From contig NZ_QKZL01000002.1 of the NCBI RefSeq assembly GCF_003253995.1, forward strand, positions 186,001 to 250,000: a stretch of 64,000 nt of DNA. The letters are read 5' to 3'. Of this stretch, positions 17,478 to 25,831 are shown piece by piece (position 1 is the stretch's first letter; the number at the start of each line of letters is the position of its first letter). Under the pieces are notes generated by a model that had not been told where the DNA came from, did no database searches, and saw only the letters and a list, made by a program, of their open reading frames with translations. The translations under genes were made by a program, and so were the position numbers. Origin of the DNA: Palleronia aestuarii (GTDB taxonomy: Bacteria; Pseudomonadota; Alphaproteobacteria; Rhodobacterales; Rhodobacteraceae).

Positions 17478-18575
17478 ATGCTGGATGCGAAGACCGAAAG
17501 CGAGTTGCCGATATTCGAGGCGGAAGGGGCCGCACGTCCGATCCATGCGGACGCGAACCATCCGCCGGTCCCGCCCGCCCGTGTAGGCGTCCTCGTGGCC
17601 AATCTCGGTACGCCCGACGGCTACGACTACTGGTCGATGCGGCGCTATCTGGGGGAGTTCCTGAGCGACAAGCGTGTCGTCGATTACTCCGCCTGGATCT
17701 GGCAGCCTTTGCTGCAGACGGTGATCCTGACGAAGCGGCCGTTCTCTTCCGGCGCGGCTTACAAGTCGATCTGGAACGAGGAGAAGGGAGAGAGCCCGCT
17801 CCTAACAATCACCCGTGCGCAGACCGAGGGACTTCGCGCCCGTGTGGCGGAACGGTTCGGCGACGACGTGCGGGTCGATTTCTGCATGCGCTACGGCAAT
17901 CCTTCGACGAAATCGAAGGTGCGGGAAATGATTGCGGCGGGTTGCCAGCGGATCCTCTTCTTCCCGCTCTATCCGCAATATGCCGGTGCAACGAGCGCCA
18001 CGGCGAACGACCAGTTCTTCCGCGCACTGATGGCCGAGAAATGGCAGCCCGCGGTTAGGACCGTACCGGCCTACTTCGACCGTCCGGACTATATCGACGC
18101 CCTCGCGCGATCGGTGGAGCGGGCCTGGGGCACGCTCGACACGCCCCCCGAGAAACTCGTCTGCTCCTACCACGGCGTCCCGCAACGCTACCTGATGGAA
18201 GGCGATCCCTATCACTGCCAGTGCCAGAAGACCTCACGCCTCCTGCGCGAGCGACTCGGCTGGCCGGAGGACCGGCTCGTGACCACCTTCCAGTCCCGAT
18301 TCGGGCCGGAAGAATGGCTGAAGCCCTACACCGTCGAGGAGGTCGCCCGGCTGGCCGAACAGGGAGTAAAGCGGATCGCGGTGATCGCGCCCGCCTTTTC
18401 GGCCGATTGCATCGAGACGCTCGAGGAGATCAACGAGGAAATTCGCGAGAGTTTCGAGCACGCGGGTGGCGAGCACTTCACCTATATTCCCTGCCTCAAC
18501 GATGACGACATCCATCTGGAGGCGCTCACCAACGTCATCGAGGATAATCTGAAAGGGTGGATCGCACCCGAATAG
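17478..18575 (+). CDS. hemH: Ferrochelatase
   Basis: 365 residues. It inserts Fe2+ into protoporphyrin IX, the last step of haem synthesis, at the inner face of the membrane. Signatures: VLVANLGTPD, MRYGNPS, FFPLYPQYAGATSAT with the family's signature region, SYHGVPQRY with the metal-binding histidine, and PAFSADCIETLEEI with the catalytic glutamate. The start MLDAKTESELP at 17478 follows AAAGGAA; the frame is open further upstream inside the preceding gene. hemW (44.6 kb) and hemJ (52.6 kb) are also in the window, so haem genes are dispersed. Confidence 0.97.
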   Translation: MLDAKTESELPIFEAEGAARPIHADANHPPVPPARVGVLVANLGTPDGYDYWSMRRYLGEFLSDKRVVDYSAWIWQPLLQTVILTKRPFSSGAAYKSIWNEEKGESPLLTITRAQTEGLRARVAERFGDDVRVDFCMRYGNPSTKSKVREMIAAGCQRILFFPLYPQYAGATSATANDQFFRALMAEKWQPAVRTVPAYFDRPDYIDALARSVERAWGTLDTPPEKLVCSYHGVPQRYLMEGDPYHCQCQKTSRLLRERLGWPEDRLVTTFQSRFGPEEWLKPYTVEEVARLAEQGVKRIAVIAPAFSADCIETLEEINEEIRESFEHAGGEHFTYIPCLNDDDIHLEALTNVIEDNLKGWIAPE

Positions 18576-18585
18576 GGGCGGACAC

Positions 18586-18614
18586 GAAAAAGGCGGCTGC
18601 CACGCAGCCGCCTC
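18586..18614 (-). terminator. Intrinsic terminator between hemH and the facing small-protein gene
   Basis: A 10-bp perfect stem AGGCGGCTGC / GCAGCCGCCT with a 3-nt loop (18591-18613) is followed by a U-run on the minus strand, so it ends the small-protein mRNA. On the plus strand the same hairpin closes hemH but lacks a U-run. Confidence 0.85.
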
Positions 18615-18642
18615 GCTTCAGGCCGTTTCCGGCTCGAAGGCT

Positions 18643-18837
18643 TCAGTCGGTCGCTGCAACCGCGGCCACGACGGCCAGAAGCAGGAGCGGGATCACGAAG
18701 CCGCCAGAGCTGCTGGGGGATTCTTCGACCATGACCGGAGCCGGCGCGGGGGCAGGCATCGGGGCGGGAGCCATGCCACCGGCGAATGCGCCGGTAGCGG
18801 CAACCGAAAGCGCGGCGGCAAGTGCGATTTTCTTCAT
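18643..18837 (-). CDS. Small exported protein with a C-terminal membrane segment
   Basis: 64 residues. A signal peptide MKKIALAAALSVAATGAFAG is followed by a Pro/Ala-rich linker (APAPMPAPAPAPV) and one hydrophobic helix (FVIPLLLLAVVAAVAATD). The start at 18837 is preceded by GGAGATAT. Its own terminator follows, so it is a stand-alone, probably well-expressed gene. I believe similar small proteins exist in related bacteria but know no function. Confidence 0.75.
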   Translation of the reverse strand: MKKIALAAALSVAATGAFAGGMAPAPMPAPAPAPVMVEESPSSSGGFVIPLLLLAVVAAVAATD

Positions 18838-18983
18838 ATCATATCTCCAAGTTAGCCTGGTGCCATAGTTCACTTGAGGCGGCAGCAGGCACCCAAGACT
18901 GTACCTCGATCCCGTTTATCCGGTATCGAGGGCGGCTTGAAAATCCTGGATGGGCGTGAACGACCGGACTCCCCGAAGAGTTG

Positions 18984-19550
18984 TCAAATAAGCAACACCT
19001 GCGTTCCCGGACCGGTCAACGCGTAAAGCTCCGCGATATGCTCGTTGTAAAGCCCGATACATCCGTTCGAGGAGCGGCGCCCGATCTTGCGCGTGTCCTG
19101 CGTCCCGTGGATACGGTAGTATTGCCAGGAGAGGTAAAGCGCATGGGTGCCGAGCGGATTGTCGGGACCCGGACCGATGAAGTCGGGCCATTCGGGATTG
19201 CGCTCCTTCATCGACGGTGTGGGCGCCCAGCTTGGCCCTTCCACCTTACGGATCACTTCTGTCCGGCCCGTGCGCGTCAGATCGTCGGTCTGGGGCACGG
19301 AGGTTGGGTATAGCTTGTAGACCGTCTGGTCCTCGTTCCAGAAGTGCAGCGCGCGCGACGGAATATCGACGAGGATCGCACCGTTCCGGAGGGAGTCGAA
19401 ATACGGCTCCCATTCGAGAACCCGGAAGCTCGACGCGTTGCGCCGCGTGATATTCGCGCCCTGTGCAAGTGCAGGGGTGGCGAGCGCGGCGGCACCCGCG
19501 GTCGCCAGGAACAAGCGACGGGTCTGACGGGCGGACGGGGAGTGGGGCAT
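18984..19550 (-). CDS. Tat-exported L,D-transpeptidase (YkuD domain)
   Basis: 188 residues. The N-terminus TRRLFLATAGAAALATPALA has a twin-arginine-like signal. The YkuD catalytic motif is present as HGTQDTRKIGRRSSNGCIGL, with the histidine and the nucleophilic cysteine. Such enzymes form 3-3 crosslinks in peptidoglycan or attach proteins to it. The start MPHSPSARQ is chosen over an upstream ATG because the signal peptide then begins normally. A second, unrelated-looking YkuD protein lies 1 kb away. Confidence 0.92.
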   Translation of the reverse strand: MPHSPSARQTRRLFLATAGAAALATPALAQGANITRRNASSFRVLEWEPYFDSLRNGAILVDIPSRALHFWNEDQTVYKLYPTSVPQTDDLTRTGRTEVIRKVEGPSWAPTPSMKERNPEWPDFIGPGPDNPLGTHALYLSWQYYRIHGTQDTRKIGRRSSNGCIGLYNEHIAELYALTGPGTQVLLI

Positions 19551-19716
19551 CTGGATCGCCTCGTGCAACTGGATCTCGGGGGTCGTCCTCGTTTAGTCCC
19601 ACAGACCTGTTCTGACAATTCAAAGTCGCGTCAAATTCCTTTCCGCACCACCGGAAGCATTTGAACCGCCTTGTCTATGCGCGTAACGGTCCGGTCGAAC
19701 ACAATTGGAGGTCGCG

Positions 19717-20259
19717 ATGCTTGCAAAAACGGCTCTGGTCGTTGCCCTCGGGATCGGCCTCGCGGCCTGTGCCGCTCCGCCACCACCGGCTCTCGGCCCG
19801 GACGGACGCCCGCTCCCGCAGCTTTACGAGATCGGTCGGGGCGATACCGACCGGATCCAGCTCAGAATGCTCGACGGGGTGAACGCGGTTCGTGATGCTG
19901 CCGGGGCGCGCCCCGTGACGCTCAACGCCGAACTGACCGCGGCCGCGGCTACCCATTCGCGCGACATGAGCCTGCAGAACCGGCCCTGGCATTTCGGATC
20001 CGACGGATCCTCCCCGGTCGACCGGGTCAGGCGAGTAGGATACGGCGGCGCGATGCTGGGCGAGAACATCTCCGAGACCTACGAGACGGAGCTCGAGACC
20101 CTCGCAGCGTGGATGGAGGATCCTGACACACGGGAGATTCTGCTCGATCCCCGCGCGCAAGATCTGGGCTTCTCGTGGTTCCAGGAGCCGTCCGGCAAGA
20201 TCTGGTGGACGCTCGTCACCGGTCGTCCGGGCGGCGATCTGGTCGCCTCCGCCTTCTAG
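19717..20259 (+). CDS. CAP/SCP-domain lipoprotein
   Basis: 180 residues from MLAKTALVVALGIGLAAC. The lipobox LAAC puts the lipidated cysteine at residue 18. The CAP (cysteine-rich secretory protein) domain has LDGVNAVRDAAGARPVTLNA, AATHSRDMSLQNRPWH, and GENISETY, including the histidine and glutamates that bind metal in this family. Bacterial CAP proteins are exported and of uncertain function, possibly binding lipid or peptidoglycan. The start follows GGAGG. It is flanked by two convergent or divergent L,D-transpeptidase genes. Confidence 0.88.
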   Translation: MLAKTALVVALGIGLAACAAPPPPALGPDGRPLPQLYEIGRGDTDRIQLRMLDGVNAVRDAAGARPVTLNAELTAAAATHSRDMSLQNRPWHFGSDGSSPVDRVRRVGYGGAMLGENISETYETELETLAAWMEDPDTREILLDPRAQDLGFSWFQEPSGKIWWTLVTGRPGGDLVASAF

Positions 20260-20264
20260 CCGCC

Positions 20265-20762
20265 TCAGGGATAGATCGAGATGGGCGTCCCGTCGGATAC
20301 CATGGCGTAGATGTCTTCCATCTGCCGGTCGGTGACCGCGACGCATCCGAACGTCCAATCGCGCGGCGCGCCTTTCTGGTAGCTGGGCCCGCGTCCATGG
20401 ATGAAGATGTTGCCGCCCGGACGCTTGCCCATCGCGGTCGCGCGGGCAACATCCACGCGGTTCGGGTAAGAGATGCCGATCGACAGGTGGAAGCTGCTGT
20501 TCGGATTGCGCTTGTCGATGAAATAGTGGCCTTCCGGCGTGCGGCCGTCCCCTTCGAACTGCTTGTGCCCTTCCGGTGCAAAGCCGAGGCCCACGTCGTA
20601 GCTTTCGAGGATCGTGTTGCCATGCAGGAGATGCAGACGCCTGTCGTTCTTGAAGAGCAAGACCCGCGTCACCTGTGGCCCGTCATAGCCGCGAAACTTC
20701 GTTGCGCAGCCCGCGAGCGTGAGAAGCGCCAACGCGCAGAGAAGTGCCCTGAGGATCGTCAT
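20265..20762 (-). CDS. L,D-transpeptidase lipoprotein (YkuD domain)
   Basis: 165 residues. Signal peptide with lipobox LAGC (residue 18), then a YkuD domain: LLFKNDRRLHLLHG, EGDGRTPEGHYFID, and the active site HGRGPSYQ to DWTFGCVAVTD with catalytic His and Cys. This layout (HGxxxxxxxxxxxWTxGCVAVT) resembles the murein endopeptidase/transpeptidase group of E. coli YafK. It ends 5 bp from the CAP lipoprotein stop. The start MTILRALL is chosen over one ten codons upstream that has no ribosome site. Confidence 0.92.
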   Translation of the reverse strand: MTILRALLCALALLTLAGCATKFRGYDGPQVTRVLLFKNDRRLHLLHGNTILESYDVGLGFAPEGHKQFEGDGRTPEGHYFIDKRNPNSSFHLSIGISYPNRVDVARATAMGKRPGGNIFIHGRGPSYQKGAPRDWTFGCVAVTDRQMEDIYAMVSDGTPISIYP

Positions 20763-20850
20763 TTTGCCCGGCCTCTTTTTTTCTCCCGACATACCGCATT
20801 CGACGGCACCCGGAAACTAGAGCCTGCGTGCTTAACGGATCCCTAAGCGG

Positions 20851-22062
20851 TCAGCGGGTCAAAGAGGCCACGATCTCGACATGCGGGGACCAGCGGAACT
20901 GATCGACGACCCGGATTTCGTTAAGCCGGAAGCCGGCTCGAACGAGGATTTCGGTATCACGTGCGAACGTGACCGGGTTGCAGGACACCGAAGCGATTCG
21001 CTTTAGTCGAGATCCGGCGATCTCGCGCATCTGCGCCTCCGCGCCGGCGCGAGGCGGGTCGACGACCGCGGCGTCGAAGCGGTCGAGTTCTGCGGCGAGC
21101 AGCGGACGGCGGAAGAGGTCGCGCCGTTCCGTGCGGAGCGCATGGCGCCCTGCAGCGTTACGCCAGCTCTTTTCGAGCGCGACGAGGAGGGCCGCATCCC
21201 CTTCCACGGCATGGATCTCCGCATGTCTCGAAAGCGGCAGGGCGAAAGTGCCGCATCCCGCGAAGAGATCGACGATCCGGCTCGCGCCCGAGAGCGCCGC
21301 CTCGACGGCGGCGGTGAGCGCGACCTCTCCCGCTTTCGTGGCCTGGAGGAAGGCGCCGGGCGGCGGAACGATGGTTGCGTCGCCGAAGGATTGCACGGGG
21401 GGACGCGCCGCGTAGACCGGCTCTCCTTTCCAGACGAGGCGGGCGAGATCGGCGCGGAGCGCAATCTCCGTCAGACCCTCCCCGAGTGCTGCGTCCACGG
21501 GCTTGCCGTTCGTTACCGTGAGGTCGAGCCCGGCGGGACCGGCGGTCACCGCCACGGACAGCTCAGCCTTGCGTGACGCACCGAGGCGGGCGAGCGCCTC
21601 GATATGGGGAAGCGCGGCGGTGATCTCGGGCACGACCACGCGGCAATCGGGAATGGGCGTCAGCGTGTCGGAAGCGCGCGCATGGAATCCCGCGAGCGCG
21701 CCCTGCTTCGTGCGGCGTGCCGCGAGCGTGGCGCGCCGTCGGCTCCGCTCGGGAGAGGTGGCGATCCCGGCGATCGGGGCGGGCAGGCCACGCGCGGCGA
21801 GAGCGGTACGGACCACCTCCACCTTCCACTCCGCGACGAAGGCGTCATCGGCATGGAGGAGCGCGCAGCCCCCGCAGGCGGCGTAATGCGGACAGGCAGG
21901 TTTTACCCGGCGGGGTGAGGGGTCAAGGATTCGCGGGCGGTCGATACGACCATCCGTCGCCTCTCCCTCGATCTCCTCTCCGGGAAGCGCGCGGGGCACG
22001 CGCAGTGACCCGGCGATACCGTCGCCCCGATGGCCGAGCCGTTCGATCCGGACCCGTTCCAT
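20851..22062 (-). CDS. 23S rRNA (uracil-5-)-methyltransferase-like protein (RlmD/TrmA family)
   Basis: 403 residues. Members methylate uridine C5 in rRNA or tRNA. The N-terminus has a short TRAM-like region (RIERLGHRGDGIAG) and an iron-sulfur motif with cysteines in CPHYAACGGCALLH. The Rossmann motif is VDLFAGCGTFALPL, the DPPRAGAEAQM block carries the base-binding Asp-Pro, and the nucleophile is in SVSCNPVTFARD. The target base is not certain (U747 or U1939 type). The start MERVRIERLG at 22062 lies 4 bp after the ABC gene stop, so they are probably one transcript. Confidence 0.92.
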   Translation of the reverse strand: MERVRIERLGHRGDGIAGSLRVPRALPGEEIEGEATDGRIDRPRILDPSPRRVKPACPHYAACGGCALLHADDAFVAEWKVEVVRTALAARGLPAPIAGIATSPERSRRRATLAARRTKQGALAGFHARASDTLTPIPDCRVVVPEITAALPHIEALARLGASRKAELSVAVTAGPAGLDLTVTNGKPVDAALGEGLTEIALRADLARLVWKGEPVYAARPPVQSFGDATIVPPPGAFLQATKAGEVALTAAVEAALSGASRIVDLFAGCGTFALPLSRHAEIHAVEGDAALLVALEKSWRNAAGRHALRTERRDLFRRPLLAAELDRFDAAVVDPPRAGAEAQMREIAGSRLKRIASVSCNPVTFARDTEILVRAGFRLNEIRVVDQFRWSPHVEIVASLTR

Positions 22063-22066
22063 CCCG

Positions 22067-23902
22067 CTACTCGGCAGCGTCTCTGAAATCGAGGAAACCG
22101 CCCGATTGCCGCTGCCAGTAGCGCGCATAGACCCCGTCCGCGGCGAGAAGGTCGGCATGGGTTCCCTCTTCCACTATACGGCCCGCCTCAAGCACCACGA
22201 TGCGATCCATTCTTGCGATGGTCGACAGGCGATGCGCGATCGCGAGCACCGTCTTGCCCTCCATCACCCGCTCCAGCGCGGACTGGATCGCGGCCTCGAC
22301 CTCCGAATCAAGCGCGGAGGTCGCCTCGTCGAGAACGAGGATCGGCGCGTCCTTCAGGATCGCACGGGCGAGCGCGATGCGTTGACGCTGACCGCCCGAG
22401 AGCTTGACGCCCCGCTCGCCTAGATGGGCCTCGTAGCCACGGCGCCCCTTGAAATCCTGGAGCGCGAGGATGAAGTCGTGCGCCTCCGCCTTCCGTGCGG
22501 CGGCGACGATCTCCTCCTCCGACGCGCCGGGATTGCCGTAGAGGATGTTGTCGCGGGCCGAGCGGTTGAACATCGCCGTCTCCTGCGTGACCATCCCAAT
22601 CTGGCGCCGCAGGCTTTCCTGCGTGATGTCGCGGATATCGCGGCCGTCAATCCTGACCGCACCCTCCTCGGTCTCGTAGAGGCGCAGAAGAAGCGCCACG
22701 AGCGTCGACTTGCCAGCGCCGGAGGCCCCGACGATGCCCAGCTTCTCACCCTCTCGGATCGTCAGGTCGATGCCGCGGATGCCGCCTTCCTCCCGCCCGT
22801 AGGTGAAGGTCACGCGGTCGAAGGCCACTGTGCCCGCCTCGGTGATCTCGGCCGCGCCCTTGCGGTCGACGAGCGTATGAGGCGGCGTGAGCGTGTGCAT
22901 CCCGTCCTCCACTTCACCCATGTTGGCGTAGATGCCCATCAGCGTGAAGGAGACCCAGCCCGTCATCTGCGCGATGCGGATCGCGATGGCACCCGCCGCG
23001 GCGATGTCGCCCGCGCTCGCGGCGCCCACGGACCAGAGCCATAGCGTACCCCCGATGAGGAGAACCGGGAGCACGCCCGCGAGTGTCATCAGCGAGAACC
23101 GGAACGCGGCGGAGACGAGGCCGAAATCGATCACCCGGTCGCGGAACGTGTTGATCGCGCCGAGTGCTGCGCGATCTTCGTGGTCGGCATGGGCGAAAAG
23201 CTTCACTGTCTTGATGTTGGTGATCGTGTCGACGACCTGCCCCGAGACCATGGCGCGGGCCGCCGCGCGTCCCTGGGCTCGCACGCGGATGCGCGGCATG
23301 AACCAGCGGATGAGGGCGAGATAACACGCGAGCCAGGCGGCGAGCCCGATCGCCATCCAGCCGTTGATCGTGGTCAGGAACAGAGCCGATCCGATGAGGC
23401 TCGCGAGGGCGAAGAACACGGTGTTGATCGTCTCCGACGCGACGTCGGTGATGGCGCGGCTCGTCTGCATCTGCTTCTGCGCGATGCGGCCGGCGAAATC
23501 GTCGTCGAAGAACGTGACGGCCTGGCCGAGCGTCCAGCGGTGCAGGCGGCTCAGGACGAGGGGATTGACGTTCGGAGAGACGATGACCGAGTTCGCCGTG
23601 GCGCTGATCCCGAAAAGGAGCGGGCGCAGGATCAGGAAGAAAGCGGCCGTGCCCGCGAGCAGCCAGAGATTGTCCGCGAAATAATCGGTCACCCCGGTAT
23701 CGAGAGCCGAGTCGACGACGACGCCCAGAAGGAGCGCCGTGATCACCTCGGCCGTTCCGGCGGCCGCCGAAAGCGCGGCGGAGATCGTCAGCCACTTCCA
23801 CGATCCCGAAAGCGCCCAGTGGAGGAACGCGCCGATGCTCCGCGGCGGTGCGCCGTCGGCGGGGAGGAAAGCGTCGATGAGCGAGGAGAGCGATCGGATC
23901 AT
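22067..23902 (-). CDS. ABC exporter half-transporter, second subunit
   Basis: 611 residues: a six-helix export-type membrane domain (about 1-330) and an ATPase domain. Walker A GASGAGKST, signature LSGGQRQR, Walker B ILVLDEATSAL and the switch histidine in AIAHRLST are all intact. Its start overlaps the stop of the preceding half-transporter by 4 bp, so they almost certainly form a heterodimer. Substrate unknown; such pairs export lipids, drugs or peptides. Confidence 0.93.
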   Translation of the reverse strand: MIRSLSSLIDAFLPADGAPPRSIGAFLHWALSGSWKWLTISAALSAAAGTAEVITALLLGVVVDSALDTGVTDYFADNLWLLAGTAAFFLILRPLLFGISATANSVIVSPNVNPLVLSRLHRWTLGQAVTFFDDDFAGRIAQKQMQTSRAITDVASETINTVFFALASLIGSALFLTTINGWMAIGLAAWLACYLALIRWFMPRIRVRAQGRAAARAMVSGQVVDTITNIKTVKLFAHADHEDRAALGAINTFRDRVIDFGLVSAAFRFSLMTLAGVLPVLLIGGTLWLWSVGAASAGDIAAAGAIAIRIAQMTGWVSFTLMGIYANMGEVEDGMHTLTPPHTLVDRKGAAEITEAGTVAFDRVTFTYGREEGGIRGIDLTIREGEKLGIVGASGAGKSTLVALLLRLYETEEGAVRIDGRDIRDITQESLRRQIGMVTQETAMFNRSARDNILYGNPGASEEEIVAAARKAEAHDFILALQDFKGRRGYEAHLGERGVKLSGGQRQRIALARAILKDAPILVLDEATSALDSEVEAAIQSALERVMEGKTVLAIAHRLSTIARMDRIVVLEAGRIVEEGTHADLLAADGVYARYWQRQSGGFLDFRDAAE

Positions 23903-25737
23903 GCGGTCTTTTCCGTGTGGATGAACCCGCCGGATTGCCGGGCCCAGAACTGCGCGTAGAGACCGCCGCGAGCGAGCAGGGCGGCATGCGTCCCCTCCTC
24001 CACGATCCGGCCCTCGTCGATCACCACGATCCGGTCCATCCGCGCGATGGTCGACAGGCGGTGGGCAATGGCGATGACCGTCTTGCCCTCCATGACACCG
24101 TAGAGAGTGTCCTGGATCGCGGCCTCGACCTCGCTATCTAGCGCGCTCGTCGCTTCGTCCAGTACCAGGATCGGCGCGTCCTTCAGGATCACGCGAGCGA
24201 GCGTGATCCGCTGGCGCTGCCCGCCCGAAAGTTTCACCCCCCGTTCGCCCACATGCGCGTCGTAGCCCTGCCGCCCTTCCCCGTCGCGGAGCGAGAGGAT
24301 GAACTCGTGCGCTTCCGCATGCCGCGCGGCGCGGATCATGTCCGCCTCCGAAGCCTCGGGGCGCCCATAGAGGATGTTGTCGCGCACGGAGCGGTGCAGG
24401 AGTGCTCCGTCCTGCGCGACCATGCCGATGGCACGCCGCAAGCTCGCCTGCGTGACGGAGCTCACGTCCTGCCCGTCGATCGTGATGCGCCCGCCTTCGG
24501 TATCGTAGAAGCGCAGGAGAAGCTTGACGAGCGTCGACTTGCCGGCGCCGGAGCGACCGATGATGCCGACCTTCTCACCCCCAGCGATGCGCAGCGTGAG
24601 GTTCTCGAGCCCCCCCTGCCCCACGCCGTAATGGTGGCGCACTCCCTCGAAGGCGACGTCACCGCGCGTCAGTCCAAGTTGCCGTGCGGCCGGGTCGTCG
24701 GTGAGCGTGACGGGCTGGGCGATCGTCTCCATGCCTTCCGAGATCACGCCCAGATTCTGGAAGAAGGACGAGAGCGCCCACATGATCCAGCCCGTCATCG
24801 CGTTCAGGCGAAGCGCGAGCGCGGTCGCTGCGGCGACGACGCCGACGGTGGCGCTGCCCCCGACCCAGAGCCAGATGCCCCAGCCGACCACGCCGACGAT
24901 GAGAAGACCGTTCAGGAGATTCAGCGCCACGTCCATGATCGTGTAGAGCCGCATCTCCCGTGCGAAGGTCCTGCGCGCGGTCTCGATCGCCTCGCGCCCA
25001 TATTCGAGCTCTTGGTCGTGATGCGCGAAGAGCTTGACGGCGTGAATGTTGGTGTAGCTGTCAACAACGCGGCCCGTCACCGCGCTCCGCGCGTCCGAGG
25101 ACGCCTTGGAGGCCGGACCGATCCGCGTCATCGTCCAGCGCACGAGAAGACCGTAGAGCCCCGCCCAGATCAGGAGCGGCAGGACGAGGAGCGGGTCGGC
25201 ATCGGCGAGGAGCACGGCGGCCCCGACGATATAGGCCAGCGCAAACGTGATCGCGTCGAAGATCTGGAACACCGCCTCCCCCGCGGCCGGGGGCGTCTGC
25301 ATGATGCGGTTGGCGATCCGGCCCGCGAAATCGCCCTCGAACCAGCCCACCGATTGCCGGAGCACGTGGGAATGCGCCCGCCACCGGAAAAGCGTGCCGT
25401 AATTGGGCATGATGGCATTGTTGAGGACGAACACGTTGAGCGCCTGCACGGCAGGACGCAGGGTGAGGATCGCGATGGCGACGGCCAAAAGTTCCGCCCC
25501 GTGGCGCGACCAGACCTCTGCCGGATCGCCCTGCAGCAGGTCCACCACGCGGCCCATATAGGCGATGAGCCCGATCTCCACCGCCGCTACCGCGATCGAG
25601 GAAAGCGCGGCCAAGACGAAGACCCGGTGGAACGGCACCGAATAGGCGCGCATGAACGGCCAGAGGCGACGCGGCGGCGCGTCGTCGGCCTCATACGGTG
25701 TATAAGGATCGACCAGATTCTCGAAGAAGCGGAACAT
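23899..25737 (-). CDS. ABC exporter half-transporter, first subunit
   Basis: 612 residues from MFRFFENLVDPYTPYEADD. Export-type membrane domain with ATPase motifs GRSGAGKST, LSGGQRQR, ILVLDEATSALDSEVEAAIQ and AIAHRLST. Both partners keep a catalytic glutamate, so neither site looks degenerate. It is about 40-50% alike to its partner by eye, pointing to an old duplication. The start at 25737 follows GAGAGG; the frame stays open far upstream inside the CCA-transferase gene but without similarity. Confidence 0.92.
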   Translation of the reverse strand: MFRFFENLVDPYTPYEADDAPPRRLWPFMRAYSVPFHRVFVLAALSSIAVAAVEIGLIAYMGRVVDLLQGDPAEVWSRHGAELLAVAIAILTLRPAVQALNVFVLNNAIMPNYGTLFRWRAHSHVLRQSVGWFEGDFAGRIANRIMQTPPAAGEAVFQIFDAITFALAYIVGAAVLLADADPLLVLPLLIWAGLYGLLVRWTMTRIGPASKASSDARSAVTGRVVDSYTNIHAVKLFAHHDQELEYGREAIETARRTFAREMRLYTIMDVALNLLNGLLIVGVVGWGIWLWVGGSATVGVVAAATALALRLNAMTGWIMWALSSFFQNLGVISEGMETIAQPVTLTDDPAARQLGLTRGDVAFEGVRHHYGVGQGGLENLTLRIAGGEKVGIIGRSGAGKSTLVKLLLRFYDTEGGRITIDGQDVSSVTQASLRRAIGMVAQDGALLHRSVRDNILYGRPEASEADMIRAARHAEAHEFILSLRDGEGRQGYDAHVGERGVKLSGGQRQRITLARVILKDAPILVLDEATSALDSEVEAAIQDTLYGVMEGKTVIAIAHRLSTIARMDRIVVIDEGRIVEEGTHAALLARGGLYAQFWARQSGGFIHTEKTA

Positions 25738-25831
25738 CGGGGCCTCTCGGCTTGCCACGGGCCTATAGCCGGAATGGCACGGAAGGGGAACACCCCGGAC
25801 CGGAGGCATTCGGCCGCGTGGCGCGGGAGGC

